A stretch of 64,000 nt of DNA, taken from assembly GCF_000282575.1 (NCBI RefSeq), contig NZ_AKJA01000060.1, positions 1 through 64,000 of the forward strand, read 5' to 3'. Numbering within the stretch: position 1 is the stretch's first letter; every line of letters begins with the position of its first letter. Made by a program: the position numbers and the translations under genes. This stretch comes from Herbaspirillum sp. YR522 (GTDB lineage: Bacteria; Pseudomonadota; Gammaproteobacteria; Burkholderiales; Burkholderiaceae_D). The notes under the pieces are model-generated. The model made no database searches, was not told where the DNA came from, and saw only the letters and a list, made by a program, of their open reading frames with translations. Below, piece by piece: positions 40,202 through 49,112 of the stretch.

Positions 40202-40278
40202 AATGACCAATTTAAATGGTATTTCAATGTGACTAGTAAATTAGGCTATAGTTAAAAAAGCTAATTTAAATGGTCATT
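40202..40278 (+). promoter_or_regulatory. hipBA promoter flanked by inverted operator repeats
   Basis: A TATAGT -10 (40247-40252) with a weak TTCAAT -35 (40223-40228, spacer 18) lies between two related sites. The first (40202-40220) contains ATGACC and AATTTAAATGGT; the second (40263-40278) contains AATTTAAATGGT and GGTCAT, so each is a partial inverse of the other. The second ends three bases before the hipB start. No Shine-Dalgarno site is visible. Confidence 0.65.
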
Positions 40279-40280
40279 GT

Positions 40281-40580
40281 ATGGTCAGTCTTCCCGAGAT
40301 AGGCGCCGCGATACGGCGCGCCCGCAAGCAACGCAAGCTCAGTGCCCAGGCACTGGCCGCGCTGACCGGCATGCATCGCAATACCTTGCTGGCGTTCGAG
40401 ACCGGCCGCGGCAACCTCGAACTGGTACGCTTGCTGGCGCTGTGCGAGGCGCTGGCGCTCGAGCTGGAGCTGGTGCCGCGCGCCGTGGCGGCGCTGCGTC
40501 GTGCCGATGCCCCCGAGGGCGCCGCCACCGAGCTGACCGAGCGGGTAGGCTGGTTGATGGACGCAGGGAGACACCGATGA
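40281..40580 (+). CDS. hipB: HipB-type antitoxin (Xre helix-turn-helix)
   Basis: A 99-residue DNA-binding protein with an Xre-family helix-turn-helix (about 8-60: AIRRARKQRKLSAQALAALT and RNTLLAFETGRGN). Such proteins bind and neutralise HipA and repress the operon. Its stop overlaps the hipA start by four bases (ATGA). The palindromic repeats before the gene are the expected autoregulatory sites. Confidence 0.9.
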   Translation: MVSLPEIGAAIRRARKQRKLSAQALAALTGMHRNTLLAFETGRGNLELVRLLALCEALALELELVPRAVAALRRADAPEGAATELTERVGWLMDAGRHR

Positions 40581-41908
40581 GCATGCTGCGTTCGTTGCGC
40601 ATTCGCCTGGGAACGGTCGAGCTGGGCTCGCTGTTCGCCCTCGACGATGGTCGCTGCTATTTCCGTTTCGACGACGATTACGCCATGAGCGGGGCACAAC
40701 ACCCGGTGCTGTCGCAACTGTATTGCGCCTCCAGCGAGCAGCGCACCCGCGCCCAACTGCTCGACCCGACGCTGGCGGCCAACCGTGGTGACGGTCGTGG
40801 CGGCTTGCCGCCGTTCTTCCAGAACCTGTTGCCCGAAGGACAGTTGCGCAAGCACCTGGTGCAGCGCGCCGGCTTGTCCCCGGATGACGAATTCGGCCTG
40901 CTCGCCTATTGCGGCCGCGATCTTCCCGGCGATGTCTCGGCGCTGGCCGAGCAACTCGACGAACCCGGCCTGGGTCGCTTGCTGGGGCAGGGGCATGACA
41001 GCTACGAGATGAGCTCGGGCCAGTTACCGGTGCCGGGTGGCGAATCGCTGTCGGGTGTGCAGCCCAAGCTGGCACTGGTGCGCCAGGCGGGAGGGCGGTA
41101 CGTGATGCGCTCGCGCGACCGCCAGGGCAGCCATTTCATCGCCAAGCTGCCGGCGACCGACTATCCCAACATGCCGCAGGTCGAGTTCTCGTCGCTGACG
41201 CTGGCCGCCGCCGCCGGCGTGACGGTGTGCGGGTTTGCGCTGGAGCCATTGAGCGTGATCGCCGATCACCTGCCGTTCGGCCTGCGCAACGACGCCAGCC
41301 GCTTCTTGCTGGTGCAGCGTTTCGATCGCGACGCACCCACCGCCACCGGCCGCCTGCACATGGAGGATTTCGCCCAGGTCACCGGCACCGCGCCGTCCGC
41401 GAAATATGCCGGTACCTATGCGGCGATCGGCGCCATCCTGATGGAGCGCAGCACACGCGGGGTGGAAGACGTGTTCGAGCTGCTGCGCCGGATCAAGGTC
41501 AACGAATTGCTGGGCAACTTCGACGCCCACCTGAAGAACTTCAGCCTGCTCTATCACACGCCGCAGCAGGCAGCGTTGTCGCCGGCCTACGATATCGTCG
41601 CCTATGCCGCCTATGTGGGCGGCAACGGACATGCGCTGGCATTGGTGCCGGGGCAGGGCGCGCGCCAATTGCTCAGCCCCGCGGTGCTGCGCCAGCTGGC
41701 CAACATATGGGGCGTGGCCGAGACCCGGCTGCGTACGGTATTGATCGATACGGTCGAGCGTGCCATGTCGCAATGGCCGGCGCTGATCGCCGAACTGCCC
41801 CTGACGCACGACCAGCGCCTGCGGCTGTGGGCGCACATCGACGCCAACCCCAGCGTCGTCGCCTGGCGGCGCAGGGCTGCCAGGCCGACCAGGAAAGCCC
41901 CGGCATGA
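40577..41908 (+). CDS. hipA: HipA-family toxin kinase
   Basis: A 443-residue serine/threonine kinase-fold toxin. In E. coli HipA phosphorylates glutamyl-tRNA synthetase and causes persistence. The N-terminal subdomain, the phosphate-binding stretch SLSGVQPKLALV, the catalytic loop NFDAHLKNFSLLY (Asp316) and the metal-binding Asp339 in SPAYDIV are all present, so it looks active. The start overlaps hipB. Its stop overlaps the start of the next gene, a pseudouridine synthase, again by four bases, making a three-gene coupled operon. Confidence 0.92.
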   Translation: MSMLRSLRIRLGTVELGSLFALDDGRCYFRFDDDYAMSGAQHPVLSQLYCASSEQRTRAQLLDPTLAANRGDGRGGLPPFFQNLLPEGQLRKHLVQRAGLSPDDEFGLLAYCGRDLPGDVSALAEQLDEPGLGRLLGQGHDSYEMSSGQLPVPGGESLSGVQPKLALVRQAGGRYVMRSRDRQGSHFIAKLPATDYPNMPQVEFSSLTLAAAAGVTVCGFALEPLSVIADHLPFGLRNDASRFLLVQRFDRDAPTATGRLHMEDFAQVTGTAPSAKYAGTYAAIGAILMERSTRGVEDVFELLRRIKVNELLGNFDAHLKNFSLLYHTPQQAALSPAYDIVAYAAYVGGNGHALALVPGQGARQLLSPAVLRQLANIWGVAETRLRTVLIDTVERAMSQWPALIAELPLTHDQRLRLWAHIDANPSVVAWRRRAARPTRKAPA

Positions 41909-42804
41909 AACCGATACCGACCCTGCCGGACCGTGATGGCCTGGCACCCAGCTACTTCTGGCTGCAACCGGGACCGTGGACCTGCATGCTCGATTTCCTG
42001 TGCCAGCGTTATGACGCCGTGTCGGCCGAGGCCTGGCGCAGCCGCATGCAGCGGGGCGAGGTGCGTAACCAGCACGGCGAGTGCCTGCAGCCGGACTCGC
42101 CCTATCGGGTCGGTGATTGCATCTTCTATTATCGGGAGCTGGCGCAACCGGAAGCGGTGATCCCGGTGCAAGAGCACATCCTGCACCTCGACGAGCATGT
42201 GCTGGTGGCCGACAAGCCGCATTTCCTGCCTGTGATCCCGACCGGGCGTTTCGTGCAGCAGACGCTCCTGGTCAGGCTCAAGAAGACCACCGGACTCAAG
42301 CACCTGGTGCCTATCCATCGGCTCGATCGCGAGACGGCCGGGGTGATCGTGTTTTCGCATCGCCCCGAGACCCGCGGCAAGTACCAGTCGATGTTCCAGC
42401 AGCGCACCATGCAAAAGGTGTACGAGGCGATCGCCCCGCTCAGGCCTGGCCTGGCCTTGCCGCTGCTGCACCGCAGCCGGATGGAGGAAATCCCGGGGCA
42501 ATTCTTCAGGATGCATGAGGTGGACGGGGAGCCCAATGCCGAGACCCGTATCTCGCTCATCGAGCCGCGCGGCCAGTGGGGTTTGTATCGGCTCGAACCG
42601 GTCACCGGCCGTCGCCATCAATTGCGGGTGCACATGGCGGGACTGGGGATGCCGATCGTCAACGACCTGTTCTATCCGCAGCCGGTGCCGGTGGGGGTGG
42701 CCGACGATCTCGATCGGCCGTTGAAGCTGCTGGCGCGTTCGCTGTCGTTCATCGATCCGCTTGACCAGTCGCCACGCCACTTCGAGAGCAGGCGGGCGCT
42801 ATAG
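41905..42804 (+). CDS. RluA-family pseudouridine synthase
   Basis: A 299-residue RNA-modifying enzyme. The catalytic Asp141 lies in PIHRLDRETAGVIVF, and the late motif GRRHQLRVHMAGLGMPI is typical of RluA-like enzymes. An N-terminal S4-like region (CMLDFLCQRY and onward) may bind RNA. The substrate (rRNA or tRNA position) cannot be told. The start ATGA overlaps the hipA stop, so it is translated from the toxin-antitoxin transcript, an uncommon arrangement. Confidence 0.92.
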   Translation: MKPIPTLPDRDGLAPSYFWLQPGPWTCMLDFLCQRYDAVSAEAWRSRMQRGEVRNQHGECLQPDSPYRVGDCIFYYRELAQPEAVIPVQEHILHLDEHVLVADKPHFLPVIPTGRFVQQTLLVRLKKTTGLKHLVPIHRLDRETAGVIVFSHRPETRGKYQSMFQQRTMQKVYEAIAPLRPGLALPLLHRSRMEEIPGQFFRMHEVDGEPNAETRISLIEPRGQWGLYRLEPVTGRRHQLRVHMAGLGMPIVNDLFYPQPVPVGVADDLDRPLKLLARSLSFIDPLDQSPRHFESRRAL

Positions 42805-42821
42805 CAAGGCGCCCGCGCTGG

Positions 42822-43532
42822 TCATTGATAGTACAAGGTGAGGGTGCTGGAGCCGGCGAGGACGATTTCATCGACCGAGGGAAGCTCGGCGCTGGGCCTG
42901 ATCAAGGTCTGGATCGCCAGCTCGCCGCTGACGGTATTGAACGCCGTGGGCAGCGCGGCCTGGCCTTCGGAAAACCCGACGGCATAGATGCCGTTGGCAT
43001 AGAGCGGCGCATCGACCGGGGTTTCGGACCAGCCCCGCATGCCGTCGCTGCGCAGCGTGCGCAGCGTGCCGGGCACGTTGCGGCCCGAGCCGGTGGACAC
43101 CCGCACATAGAAGATGCCGATGTTCACGCCGTTGACCGAACCCAGTCCATTGGCCATGAAATTGGCATCGGGTTCGTCACGTACTGCCTTGATCAGGTCC
43201 TGCACGATGGTGGCAGGGTGCTCGTCCTGCAACAGCAATGCCACCTTGGCGGGAGCATCGCAATTGATGGAAAAGGTGAGTTTCTGCTCGGGCAGCAGCG
43301 TGTGACTGTCGGTCGACAGCTGGGAATGCAGCATGCGGCCGTAGTCGACGGTGCTGCCGGCAGGCATCGTGAGATTGCAGGCGGGCGGCACCAGCGAACC
43401 CACCACCTTGATCTGGATACTGTTGCCGGTGCCGTCGGCGGCGGCCGTGGCAGGGGCGGTGGCAAGCAAGGCGAACAGGCAACTGCTCAATTGGACTGCG
43501 ACGCGACGCAGCAACGGGCTCGAGGTGGTCAT
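42822..43532 (-). CDS. DUF1120-like secreted, fimbrial-subunit-like protein
   Basis: A 236-residue protein with signal peptide (about 1-31, cut near ATA-AAD) and an immunoglobulin-like beta domain. A Cys pair (Cys52 in PPACNLTMP and Cys92 in FSINCDAPAKVALL) and an aromatic C-terminus (STLTLYYQ) suggest a chaperone-usher-like subunit. The sequence pattern is that of DUF1120. No chaperone or usher gene is adjacent. It converges with the pseudouridine synthase. Confidence 0.8.
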   Translation of the reverse strand: MTTSSPLLRRVAVQLSSCLFALLATAPATAAADGTGNSIQIKVVGSLVPPACNLTMPAGSTVDYGRMLHSQLSTDSHTLLPEQKLTFSINCDAPAKVALLLQDEHPATIVQDLIKAVRDEPDANFMANGLGSVNGVNIGIFYVRVSTGSGRNVPGTLRTLRSDGMRGWSETPVDAPLYANGIYAVGFSEGQAALPTAFNTVSGELAIQTLIRPSAELPSVDEIVLAGSSTLTLYYQ

Positions 43533-43656
43533 GGGATTCCTGGAAAAGTTGGGGAAGCCCGTATTGTCGAGGTCGTGCCAGAATTATTGCATCAAAGATG
43601 TCCGATAAAACACTCGAAGTCGAGCGAAGAAATTGTGGTTCGCCCCCTGTTGCGCG

Positions 43657-44325
43657 TTACGCCGCAGACTTCAACTGGTGCAGCGACGCCACCAGGTCGG
43701 CGAAGCGCTGACCCTGGATCATGATGTGCTGGCGCAGCACTTCCATGGTCTTTTCCTCGTCGCCGGCGATGATCGCATCGACCGCCGCGGCATGTTCGTC
43801 GAATGACATCCTGAGCCGGTCGCGCACCCGCAGCTGCAGTCGCCGGTACGGGCGCAGGCGTCGATGCAATGCACGCGCCTGCTCGGCCAGGAAACTGTTG
43901 TGGCTGCCCGCATAGATGCAGTCGTGGAAGGCTTCGTTGAGATAGAAGTAGGCGTCCGGATCGGCGCCGTCGCGGGCCGCCTGGCAAGCCAGGTGCGCCG
44001 CCCGCAGGCCGGCATGCTCATCGGCCGTCATGCGGCGCGCCGCCAGTCGTCCGCACATGGCCTCGAACTCGGCCATCACCTCGAACATCTCGATGAGCTT
44101 GTCCGGCCCCACTTCGGCCACGATGGCGCCGCGTCGCGGACGCATCTCGATGATGCCCATCGATGCGAGCTGGATCAACGCCTCGCGAATGGGCGTACGC
44201 GATACCCCGAACTGCTCGGCCAGCGAGGTCTCGTCGAGGTGCTGGCCAGGTGATAGCTTGCCCATGGCGATCAATTCCTCGATCGATTCGCGCAGGCTTT
44301 CGGCGCGGGTCTTGGCATTTTCCAT
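43657..44325 (-). CDS. GntR/FCD-family regulator of the malonate operon (MdcY/MatR-like)
   Basis: A 222-residue regulator. The GntR winged helix-turn-helix (about 8-70, LDETSLAEQFGVSRTPIREA) precedes an all-helical FCD ligand domain (about 85-210). Candidate metal-binding His residues sit in NEAFHDCIYAGS, FDEHAAAVDA and LRQHIMIQG. It is divergent from the TRAP-malonate decarboxylase operon. The promoter between them holds a site matching the MatR box of rhizobial malonate genes. GntR regulators (MdcY in Acinetobacter, MatR in Rhizobium) control malonate catabolism, so malonate or malonyl-CoA is the likely signal. Confidence 0.88.
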   Translation of the reverse strand: MENAKTRAESLRESIEELIAMGKLSPGQHLDETSLAEQFGVSRTPIREALIQLASMGIIEMRPRRGAIVAEVGPDKLIEMFEVMAEFEAMCGRLAARRMTADEHAGLRAAHLACQAARDGADPDAYFYLNEAFHDCIYAGSHNSFLAEQARALHRRLRPYRRLQLRVRDRLRMSFDEHAAAVDAIIAGDEEKTMEVLRQHIMIQGQRFADLVASLHQLKSAA

Positions 44326-44378
44326 CTTGCACTTTCTTCAATGTCTTGCGAGGACTGGCATCGAATGCCGCATTCTGC

Positions 44379-44417
44379 TTGACAATGTATTCTTTTGGGA
44401 AGAAATTGTATACACGA
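44379..44417 (+). promoter_or_regulatory. Predicted malonate operon promoter with MatR-like operator
   Basis: A perfect -35 TTGACA (44379-44384) has only a poor -10 near 44401-44407. The 14-mer AATTGTATACACGA (44404-44417) matches 12 of 14 bases of the rhizobial MatR box TCTTGTATACACGA, as I recall it. It overlaps the -10 to start-point region, so it should block transcription when bound. Confidence 0.65.
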
Positions 44418-44475
44418 TGCGACCATAAAAACACACGACGGCGCATCATCATTCCCATTTGGAGGAGACACCAAG

Positions 44476-45504
44476 ATGAACAGCATCACGCGCAGACATT
44501 TCCTGGGCACGCTGGCGGCCACTTCGCTGGCGGTCCAATGGCCCCTGGCCCGGGCTCAGGCCCAGGGCACCAGCCTGAAGATTTCGCACCAGTTTCCCGG
44601 CGGCACCATCAACGAGGGTGACTTCCGGGACCGCCTGGTGCGCACCTTTGCCAAGCAGGTGGGCGAACGCACCAATGGCGCGCTCAAGTTCGAGATCTAT
44701 CCGGGTTCGTCGCTGATGAAGACCAATGCCCAGTTCTCGGCGTTGCGCAAGGGCGCGCTGGACATGTCGCTGGTGCCGCTGAACTATGCCGGCGGCGAAG
44801 TCCCCGAGACCAATATTGGCCTGATGCCGGGATTGGTCACGTCCTACCAGCAGGGCGCATCGTGGAAGAACGCCGAGGTCGGCCGCGAACTGGCGCGCAT
44901 CCTGGGCGAGAAGGGCATCGTCATCGTCAGCTGGATCTGGCAGGCCGGCGGCGTGGCCTCGCGCGGCAAGCCCATCGTGGACCCGGCCGACGCCCGCGGC
45001 ATGAAGGTACGCGGCGGCTCGCGCGAGATGGACCTGATCCTCAAGGAAGCCGGGGCTGCCGTGGTGACCCTGCCGTCCAACGAAATCTATGCCGCCATGC
45101 AGACCGGCGCGATGGATGCGGCGATGACTTCGTCGACCTCGTTCATGTCGTTCCGCCTGGAAGAGGTGGCAAAGGCGCTCACGACCGGGCGCGACAAGGC
45201 CTATTGGTACATGTTCGAGCCGCTGATGATCTCCAAGGCGGTGTTCGAGCGCCTGCCCAAGGACCAGCAGGCTGCCATCATGGCCGTCGGTGCCGAGATG
45301 GAGCAGTTCGCCATGAAGGCCGCCCAGGCCGACGACGTGGCCGTGGCCCAGGTCTACCAGAAGGCCGGAGCGAAGGTGGTCGACCTGAATGCCGAGGTGG
45401 TCAGGAAGTGGCAGGACATCGCCCGCAATACCGCCTGGAAGGACTTCGCGGCGCGCAATGCCAATTGCGCCAACCTGCTCAAGCTGGCGGAGAAGACACT
45501 ATGA
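44476..45504 (+). CDS. dctP: TRAP transporter solute-binding protein (DctP), probably for malonate
   Basis: A 342-residue periplasmic binding protein. The N-terminus MNSITRRHFLGTLAATSLAV has a twin-arginine-like TRRHFLG motif, suggesting Tat export. The DctP fold shows ISHQFPGGTINE, the carboxylate-binding region ADARGMKVRGG and LPSNEIYAAMQTGAMDAAMT. GGAGGAGA at 44461-44468 sets the start. It is the first gene of a ten-gene malonate operon and overlaps dctQ by four bases. Malonate as ligand is inferred from the linked mdc genes. Confidence 0.9.
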   Translation: MNSITRRHFLGTLAATSLAVQWPLARAQAQGTSLKISHQFPGGTINEGDFRDRLVRTFAKQVGERTNGALKFEIYPGSSLMKTNAQFSALRKGALDMSLVPLNYAGGEVPETNIGLMPGLVTSYQQGASWKNAEVGRELARILGEKGIVIVSWIWQAGGVASRGKPIVDPADARGMKVRGGSREMDLILKEAGAAVVTLPSNEIYAAMQTGAMDAAMTSSTSFMSFRLEEVAKALTTGRDKAYWYMFEPLMISKAVFERLPKDQQAAIMAVGAEMEQFAMKAAQADDVAVAQVYQKAGAKVVDLNAEVVRKWQDIARNTAWKDFAARNANCANLLKLAEKTL

Positions 45505-46076
45505 GCCACGGCTTCGAGATGCCCGGCGCGGCACCGGCCGCGTCCACGGTACCGGCCAGCGCACCGGTGGCCTGGCTGGCCGCGGCGCTGGGCGTATTCC
45601 ATCGCGCCGCGGTGCTGCTGGCCATGATCGCGCTGGTGGTGACCTCGTCCATCCTGACCTATTCGGTGGTGGTGCGCTATTTCTTCCACCAACCCACCGA
45701 CTGGCAGGACGAGGCCTCGGTATTCATGCTGGTGGGCGTGATCTTCCTGTGCGCCGGGTACGTGCAATCGCTGCGCGGTCACATCGGCATCGAGGCGCTG
45801 GCCGGAATCCTGCCGGCGGCGGTGAACCGGGCGCGCCTGTTGCTGTGCGACCTGCTGTCGCTGGCCTTCTGCGTCTTCTTCTCGTGGAAATCGTGGACGC
45901 TCTGGCATGAAGCCTGGGTCGATGGCCAGACGACCTCGTCGACCTTTGCCCCGCCCTTGTGGATTCCGTACGCGATGATGGCGCTGGGCATGAGCGTGCT
46001 GACGCTGCAATTGCTGGTGCAGGTGCTGGTGCGCCTGACCGGGACCGTCCCCGCCACCCGCCAGGAGGGCGCATGA
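45501..46076 (+). CDS. dctQ: TRAP transporter small permease (DctQ)
   Basis: A 191-residue inner-membrane subunit with four membrane segments (about 28-52, 70-90, 108-127, 155-175). It has the typical VVRYFFHQPTDWQDEASVFM stretch, matching the small TRAP membrane component. It overlaps dctP (ATGA) upstream and dctM (ATGA) downstream. It partners DctM in sodium-driven uptake of the DctP-bound acid. Confidence 0.9.
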   Translation: MSHGFEMPGAAPAASTVPASAPVAWLAAALGVFHRAAVLLAMIALVVTSSILTYSVVVRYFFHQPTDWQDEASVFMLVGVIFLCAGYVQSLRGHIGIEALAGILPAAVNRARLLLCDLLSLAFCVFFSWKSWTLWHEAWVDGQTTSSTFAPPLWIPYAMMALGMSVLTLQLLVQVLVRLTGTVPATRQEGA

Positions 46077-47422
46077 GTCCGCTGGCCCTGGGCGCCCTGT
46101 ATGGCATCGTCACCATCGTGGTGATGTGTTCCGGCATGCCGATAGCCTTCGCGCTGGGGGTGGTGGCGACCGGTTTCATGTATTTCTTCATGCCGGCCTC
46201 GTCGCTCGACACGGTGACCCAGAACGTCTATGAAGAAATCGCCTCGATCACCTTGCTGTCGATCCCGTTGTTCATCCTCAAGGGCGCCGCCATCGGTCGC
46301 TCGCCGGCCGGGCGCGACCTGTATTCGGCGATCCATGCCTGGCTCAACCGGGTGCCGGGCGGCCTGGGCATTGCCAACGTGTTCGCCTGCGCGCTGTTCG
46401 CGGCGATGGCGGGTTCGTCGCCGGCGACCTGCTCGGCGATCGGTTCGGCCGGCATTCCCGAGATGCGCCGGCGCGGCTATTCACCCGGCTTCGCGGCCGG
46501 CATCATTGCCGCAGGCGGTACCCTGGGCATCCTGCTGCCGCCGTCGATCACCATGATCCTGTATGCGGTAGCGGCCGAGCAGTCGCTGGGCCGGCTGTTC
46601 CTGGCCGGCATCGGCCCGGGCCTGCTGCTGGTGCTGCTGTTCGCGGCCTATGCGATGTATCGCGCCCACCACGAGTACAAGCTGGCGCACGCCGTCTACA
46701 GCGCCGGCGGTGCCAAGTCGGCCTACCTCGACGACGAGCACTTCACGCTGGCGCAAAAGGTCGAGATGCTGCCCCGGGTGCTGCCTTTCGTGGTGCTGCT
46801 GATCGGCGTGATGGTGGCCCTGTACGGCGGGCTGGCCACGCCCTCCGAGACCGCCGGGCTGGGTGCATTGCTGGCGCTGCTGCTCATCGCCCTGGTCTAC
46901 CGCATCTACAAGCCGCGCGAGATCGCACCGTTCCTGTCGGCCACCATCAAGGAATCCGGCATGCTGCTGCTGATCATCGGCATGTCGCTGCTGTATTCCT
47001 ATGTGATGAGCTACCTGCACATCAGCCAGTCGGCGGCGCAATGGGTGGTCGACCTGCACCTGTCCAAATGGCTGCTGCTGGCCGTGATCCTGTTCATGGT
47101 GATCGTGCTGGGCTTCTTCCTGCCGCCGGTGTCGATCATCCTGATGACCGCGCCGATCATCCTGCCACCGCTCAAGGCGGCCGGCTTCGACCTGATCTGG
47201 TTCGGCATCGTCATGACGGTGGTCATGGAAATGGGCCTGATCCACCCGCCGGTGGGCCTGAACCTGTTCGTGATCAAGAACATCGCACCCGATATCGCAC
47301 TGGGTGACGTGATCAAGGGCACCATACCGTTCCTGGCGTTGATGTTCTTGGCGGTGGTGCTGTTGTGTCTTTTCCCCGGCATTGCGACCGGCCTGCCTGA
47401 CCTGTTGATGGGAGCGAAGTGA
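46073..47422 (+). CDS. dctM: TRAP transporter large permease (DctM)
   Basis: A 449-residue inner-membrane protein with about 12 membrane segments. Family features include CSGMPIAFALGVVATGFM, the MAGSSPATCSAIGSAGIPEM loop, GGTLGILLPPSITMILY and HPPVGLNLFVIKNIAP. It carries a slightly longer central cytoplasmic loop (about 200-225, HHEYKLAHAVYSAGG). It replaces the MdcLM or MdcF malonate carriers found in other mdc loci. Its stop overlaps the region of the mdcA start. Confidence 0.93.
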   Translation: MSPLALGALYGIVTIVVMCSGMPIAFALGVVATGFMYFFMPASSLDTVTQNVYEEIASITLLSIPLFILKGAAIGRSPAGRDLYSAIHAWLNRVPGGLGIANVFACALFAAMAGSSPATCSAIGSAGIPEMRRRGYSPGFAAGIIAAGGTLGILLPPSITMILYAVAAEQSLGRLFLAGIGPGLLLVLLFAAYAMYRAHHEYKLAHAVYSAGGAKSAYLDDEHFTLAQKVEMLPRVLPFVVLLIGVMVALYGGLATPSETAGLGALLALLLIALVYRIYKPREIAPFLSATIKESGMLLLIIGMSLLYSYVMSYLHISQSAAQWVVDLHLSKWLLLAVILFMVIVLGFFLPPVSIILMTAPIILPPLKAAGFDLIWFGIVMTVVMEMGLIHPPVGLNLFVIKNIAPDIALGDVIKGTIPFLALMFLAVVLLCLFPGIATGLPDLLMGAK

Positions 47423-47424
47423 CC

Positions 47425-49092
47425 ATGAGTGGTAACGAACGCGTCTGGAATGCGCGCGGGCAGGATCGCGACGCCCGCCTGCAGCGCGCTGCGAATGCGT
47501 TGGGCGGCCAGTTGCGCGGCAAGCTGGTGGCCGCCGCGCAACTGACCGATCTGCTGTATGCGGTGATCGAGCCGGGCGACCGGGTCTGCGTCGAGGGCAA
47601 CAACCAGAAGCAGGCCGATTTCCTGGCCCGCAGCCTGGCCGCGCTCGATCCGGCCCGCGTGCATGACCTGCACATGCTGTTTTCGGTGCTGGCCCTGCCC
47701 GAGCACCTGGACGTGTTCGAAAAGGGCATCGCCTCCAAGCTGGACTTCTCGTTCTCGGGGCCGCAGGCGGGGCGCCTGGCCAAGCTGGCCGCCAGCGGCA
47801 GGCTCAATATCGGCGCCATCCATACCTACCTGGAGCTGTTCGGGCGCTACTTCATCGACCTGACCCCGCGCGTGGCCCTGGTGGCCGCGCAGGCAGCCGA
47901 TCGCCACGGCAACCTCTACACCGGGCCCAATACCGAGGATACGCCGGCCATCGTCGAGGCCACCGCGTTCTCGGGCGGGATCGTCATCGCGCAGGTCAAC
48001 GAGATCGTCGACACCCTGCCGCGCATCGACATTCCGGCCGACTGGGTCAGCTTCGCGGTGCAAGCCCCCACGCCGCATTACATCGAACCGTTATTTACGC
48101 GCGATCCGGCGCAGATCTCCGAGATCCAGGTGCTCATGGCGATGATGGCCATCAAGGGCATCTATGCCGAATATGGCGTGCAGCGGCTGAACCACGGCAT
48201 CGGGTTCGACACCGCCGCCATCGAGCTGATCCTGCCGACCTATGGCGAGTCGCTCGGCCTGCGTGGCAAGATCTGCCAGCATTGGGCGCTCAATCCACAC
48301 CCGGCGCTGATCCCGGCCATCGAGGCCGGGTTCGTCGAATCGATCCATTCGTTCGGCTCCGAGCTGGGGATGGAAGACTATATCCGCGCCCGTCCCGATA
48401 TCTTCTTCGTCGGCCCCGATGGCTCCATGCGCAGCAACCGGGCCTTTTCGCAGACCGCCGGTCATTACGGCTGCGACATGTTCATCGGCTCCACGCTGCA
48501 GATCGACCTGCAGGGCAATTCGTCGACCGCCACGCTGGGGCGCATCGCCGGCTTCGGCGGCGCGCCCAACATGGGGGGCGACGCGCGCGGCCGGCGCCAC
48601 GCCAGCCCGGCCTGGCTCAAGGCCGGCGCCCAGGCGCGCGCCGGCAAGAACACCATCCCGCGCGGCCAGAAGCTGGTGGTACAGACGGTGGAAACCTTCC
48701 GCGAACACATGCAGCCGGCCTTCGTCGACAGGCTCGATGCCTGGCAGCTGGCCGAGCAGGCCAACATGCCGATTCCGCCGGTGATGATCTATGGCGACGA
48801 CGTGACCCATATCCTGACCGAAGAAGGCATCGCCAACCTGCTGCTGTGCCGCACCGAACAGGAGCGCGAGCAGGCCATACGGGGCGTGGCCGGTTATACG
48901 CCGGTGGGCATGGCGCGCGATCGGCGCATGGTGGAAAACCTGCGCGACCGGGGCGTGATCCGGCGCGCCGAAGACCTCGGCGTGGACAAGCGCCTGGCCA
49001 CCCGCGACCTGCTGGCGGCCAAGAACATGAAAGACCTGGTACGCGCCTCGCATGGCCTGTACCAGCCACCCAAGCGCTTTCGCAACTGGTAA
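47425..49092 (+). CDS. mdcA: Malonate decarboxylase alpha subunit (acetyl-S-ACP:malonate ACP transferase)
   Basis: A 555-residue CoA-transferase-fold enzyme that exchanges the acetyl group on the MdcC thiol for malonate, giving malonyl-S-MdcC and acetate. The length is typical (about 550), and the opening VWNARGQDRDARLQRAANAL and ending MKDLVRASHGLYQPPKRFRNW-like region fit MdcA. ATG 47425 is preferred over the overlapping GTG 47419, given GGAG at 47411. It follows the TRAP genes directly and precedes mdcC by 20 bases. Confidence 0.96.
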   Translation: MSGNERVWNARGQDRDARLQRAANALGGQLRGKLVAAAQLTDLLYAVIEPGDRVCVEGNNQKQADFLARSLAALDPARVHDLHMLFSVLALPEHLDVFEKGIASKLDFSFSGPQAGRLAKLAASGRLNIGAIHTYLELFGRYFIDLTPRVALVAAQAADRHGNLYTGPNTEDTPAIVEATAFSGGIVIAQVNEIVDTLPRIDIPADWVSFAVQAPTPHYIEPLFTRDPAQISEIQVLMAMMAIKGIYAEYGVQRLNHGIGFDTAAIELILPTYGESLGLRGKICQHWALNPHPALIPAIEAGFVESIHSFGSELGMEDYIRARPDIFFVGPDGSMRSNRAFSQTAGHYGCDMFIGSTLQIDLQGNSSTATLGRIAGFGGAPNMGGDARGRRHASPAWLKAGAQARAGKNTIPRGQKLVVQTVETFREHMQPAFVDRLDAWQLAEQANMPIPPVMIYGDDVTHILTEEGIANLLLCRTEQEREQAIRGVAGYTPVGMARDRRMVENLRDRGVIRRAEDLGVDKRLATRDLLAAKNMKDLVRASHGLYQPPKRFRNW

Positions 49093-49112
49093 CGCGACCC
49101 GGGACAGACGCA

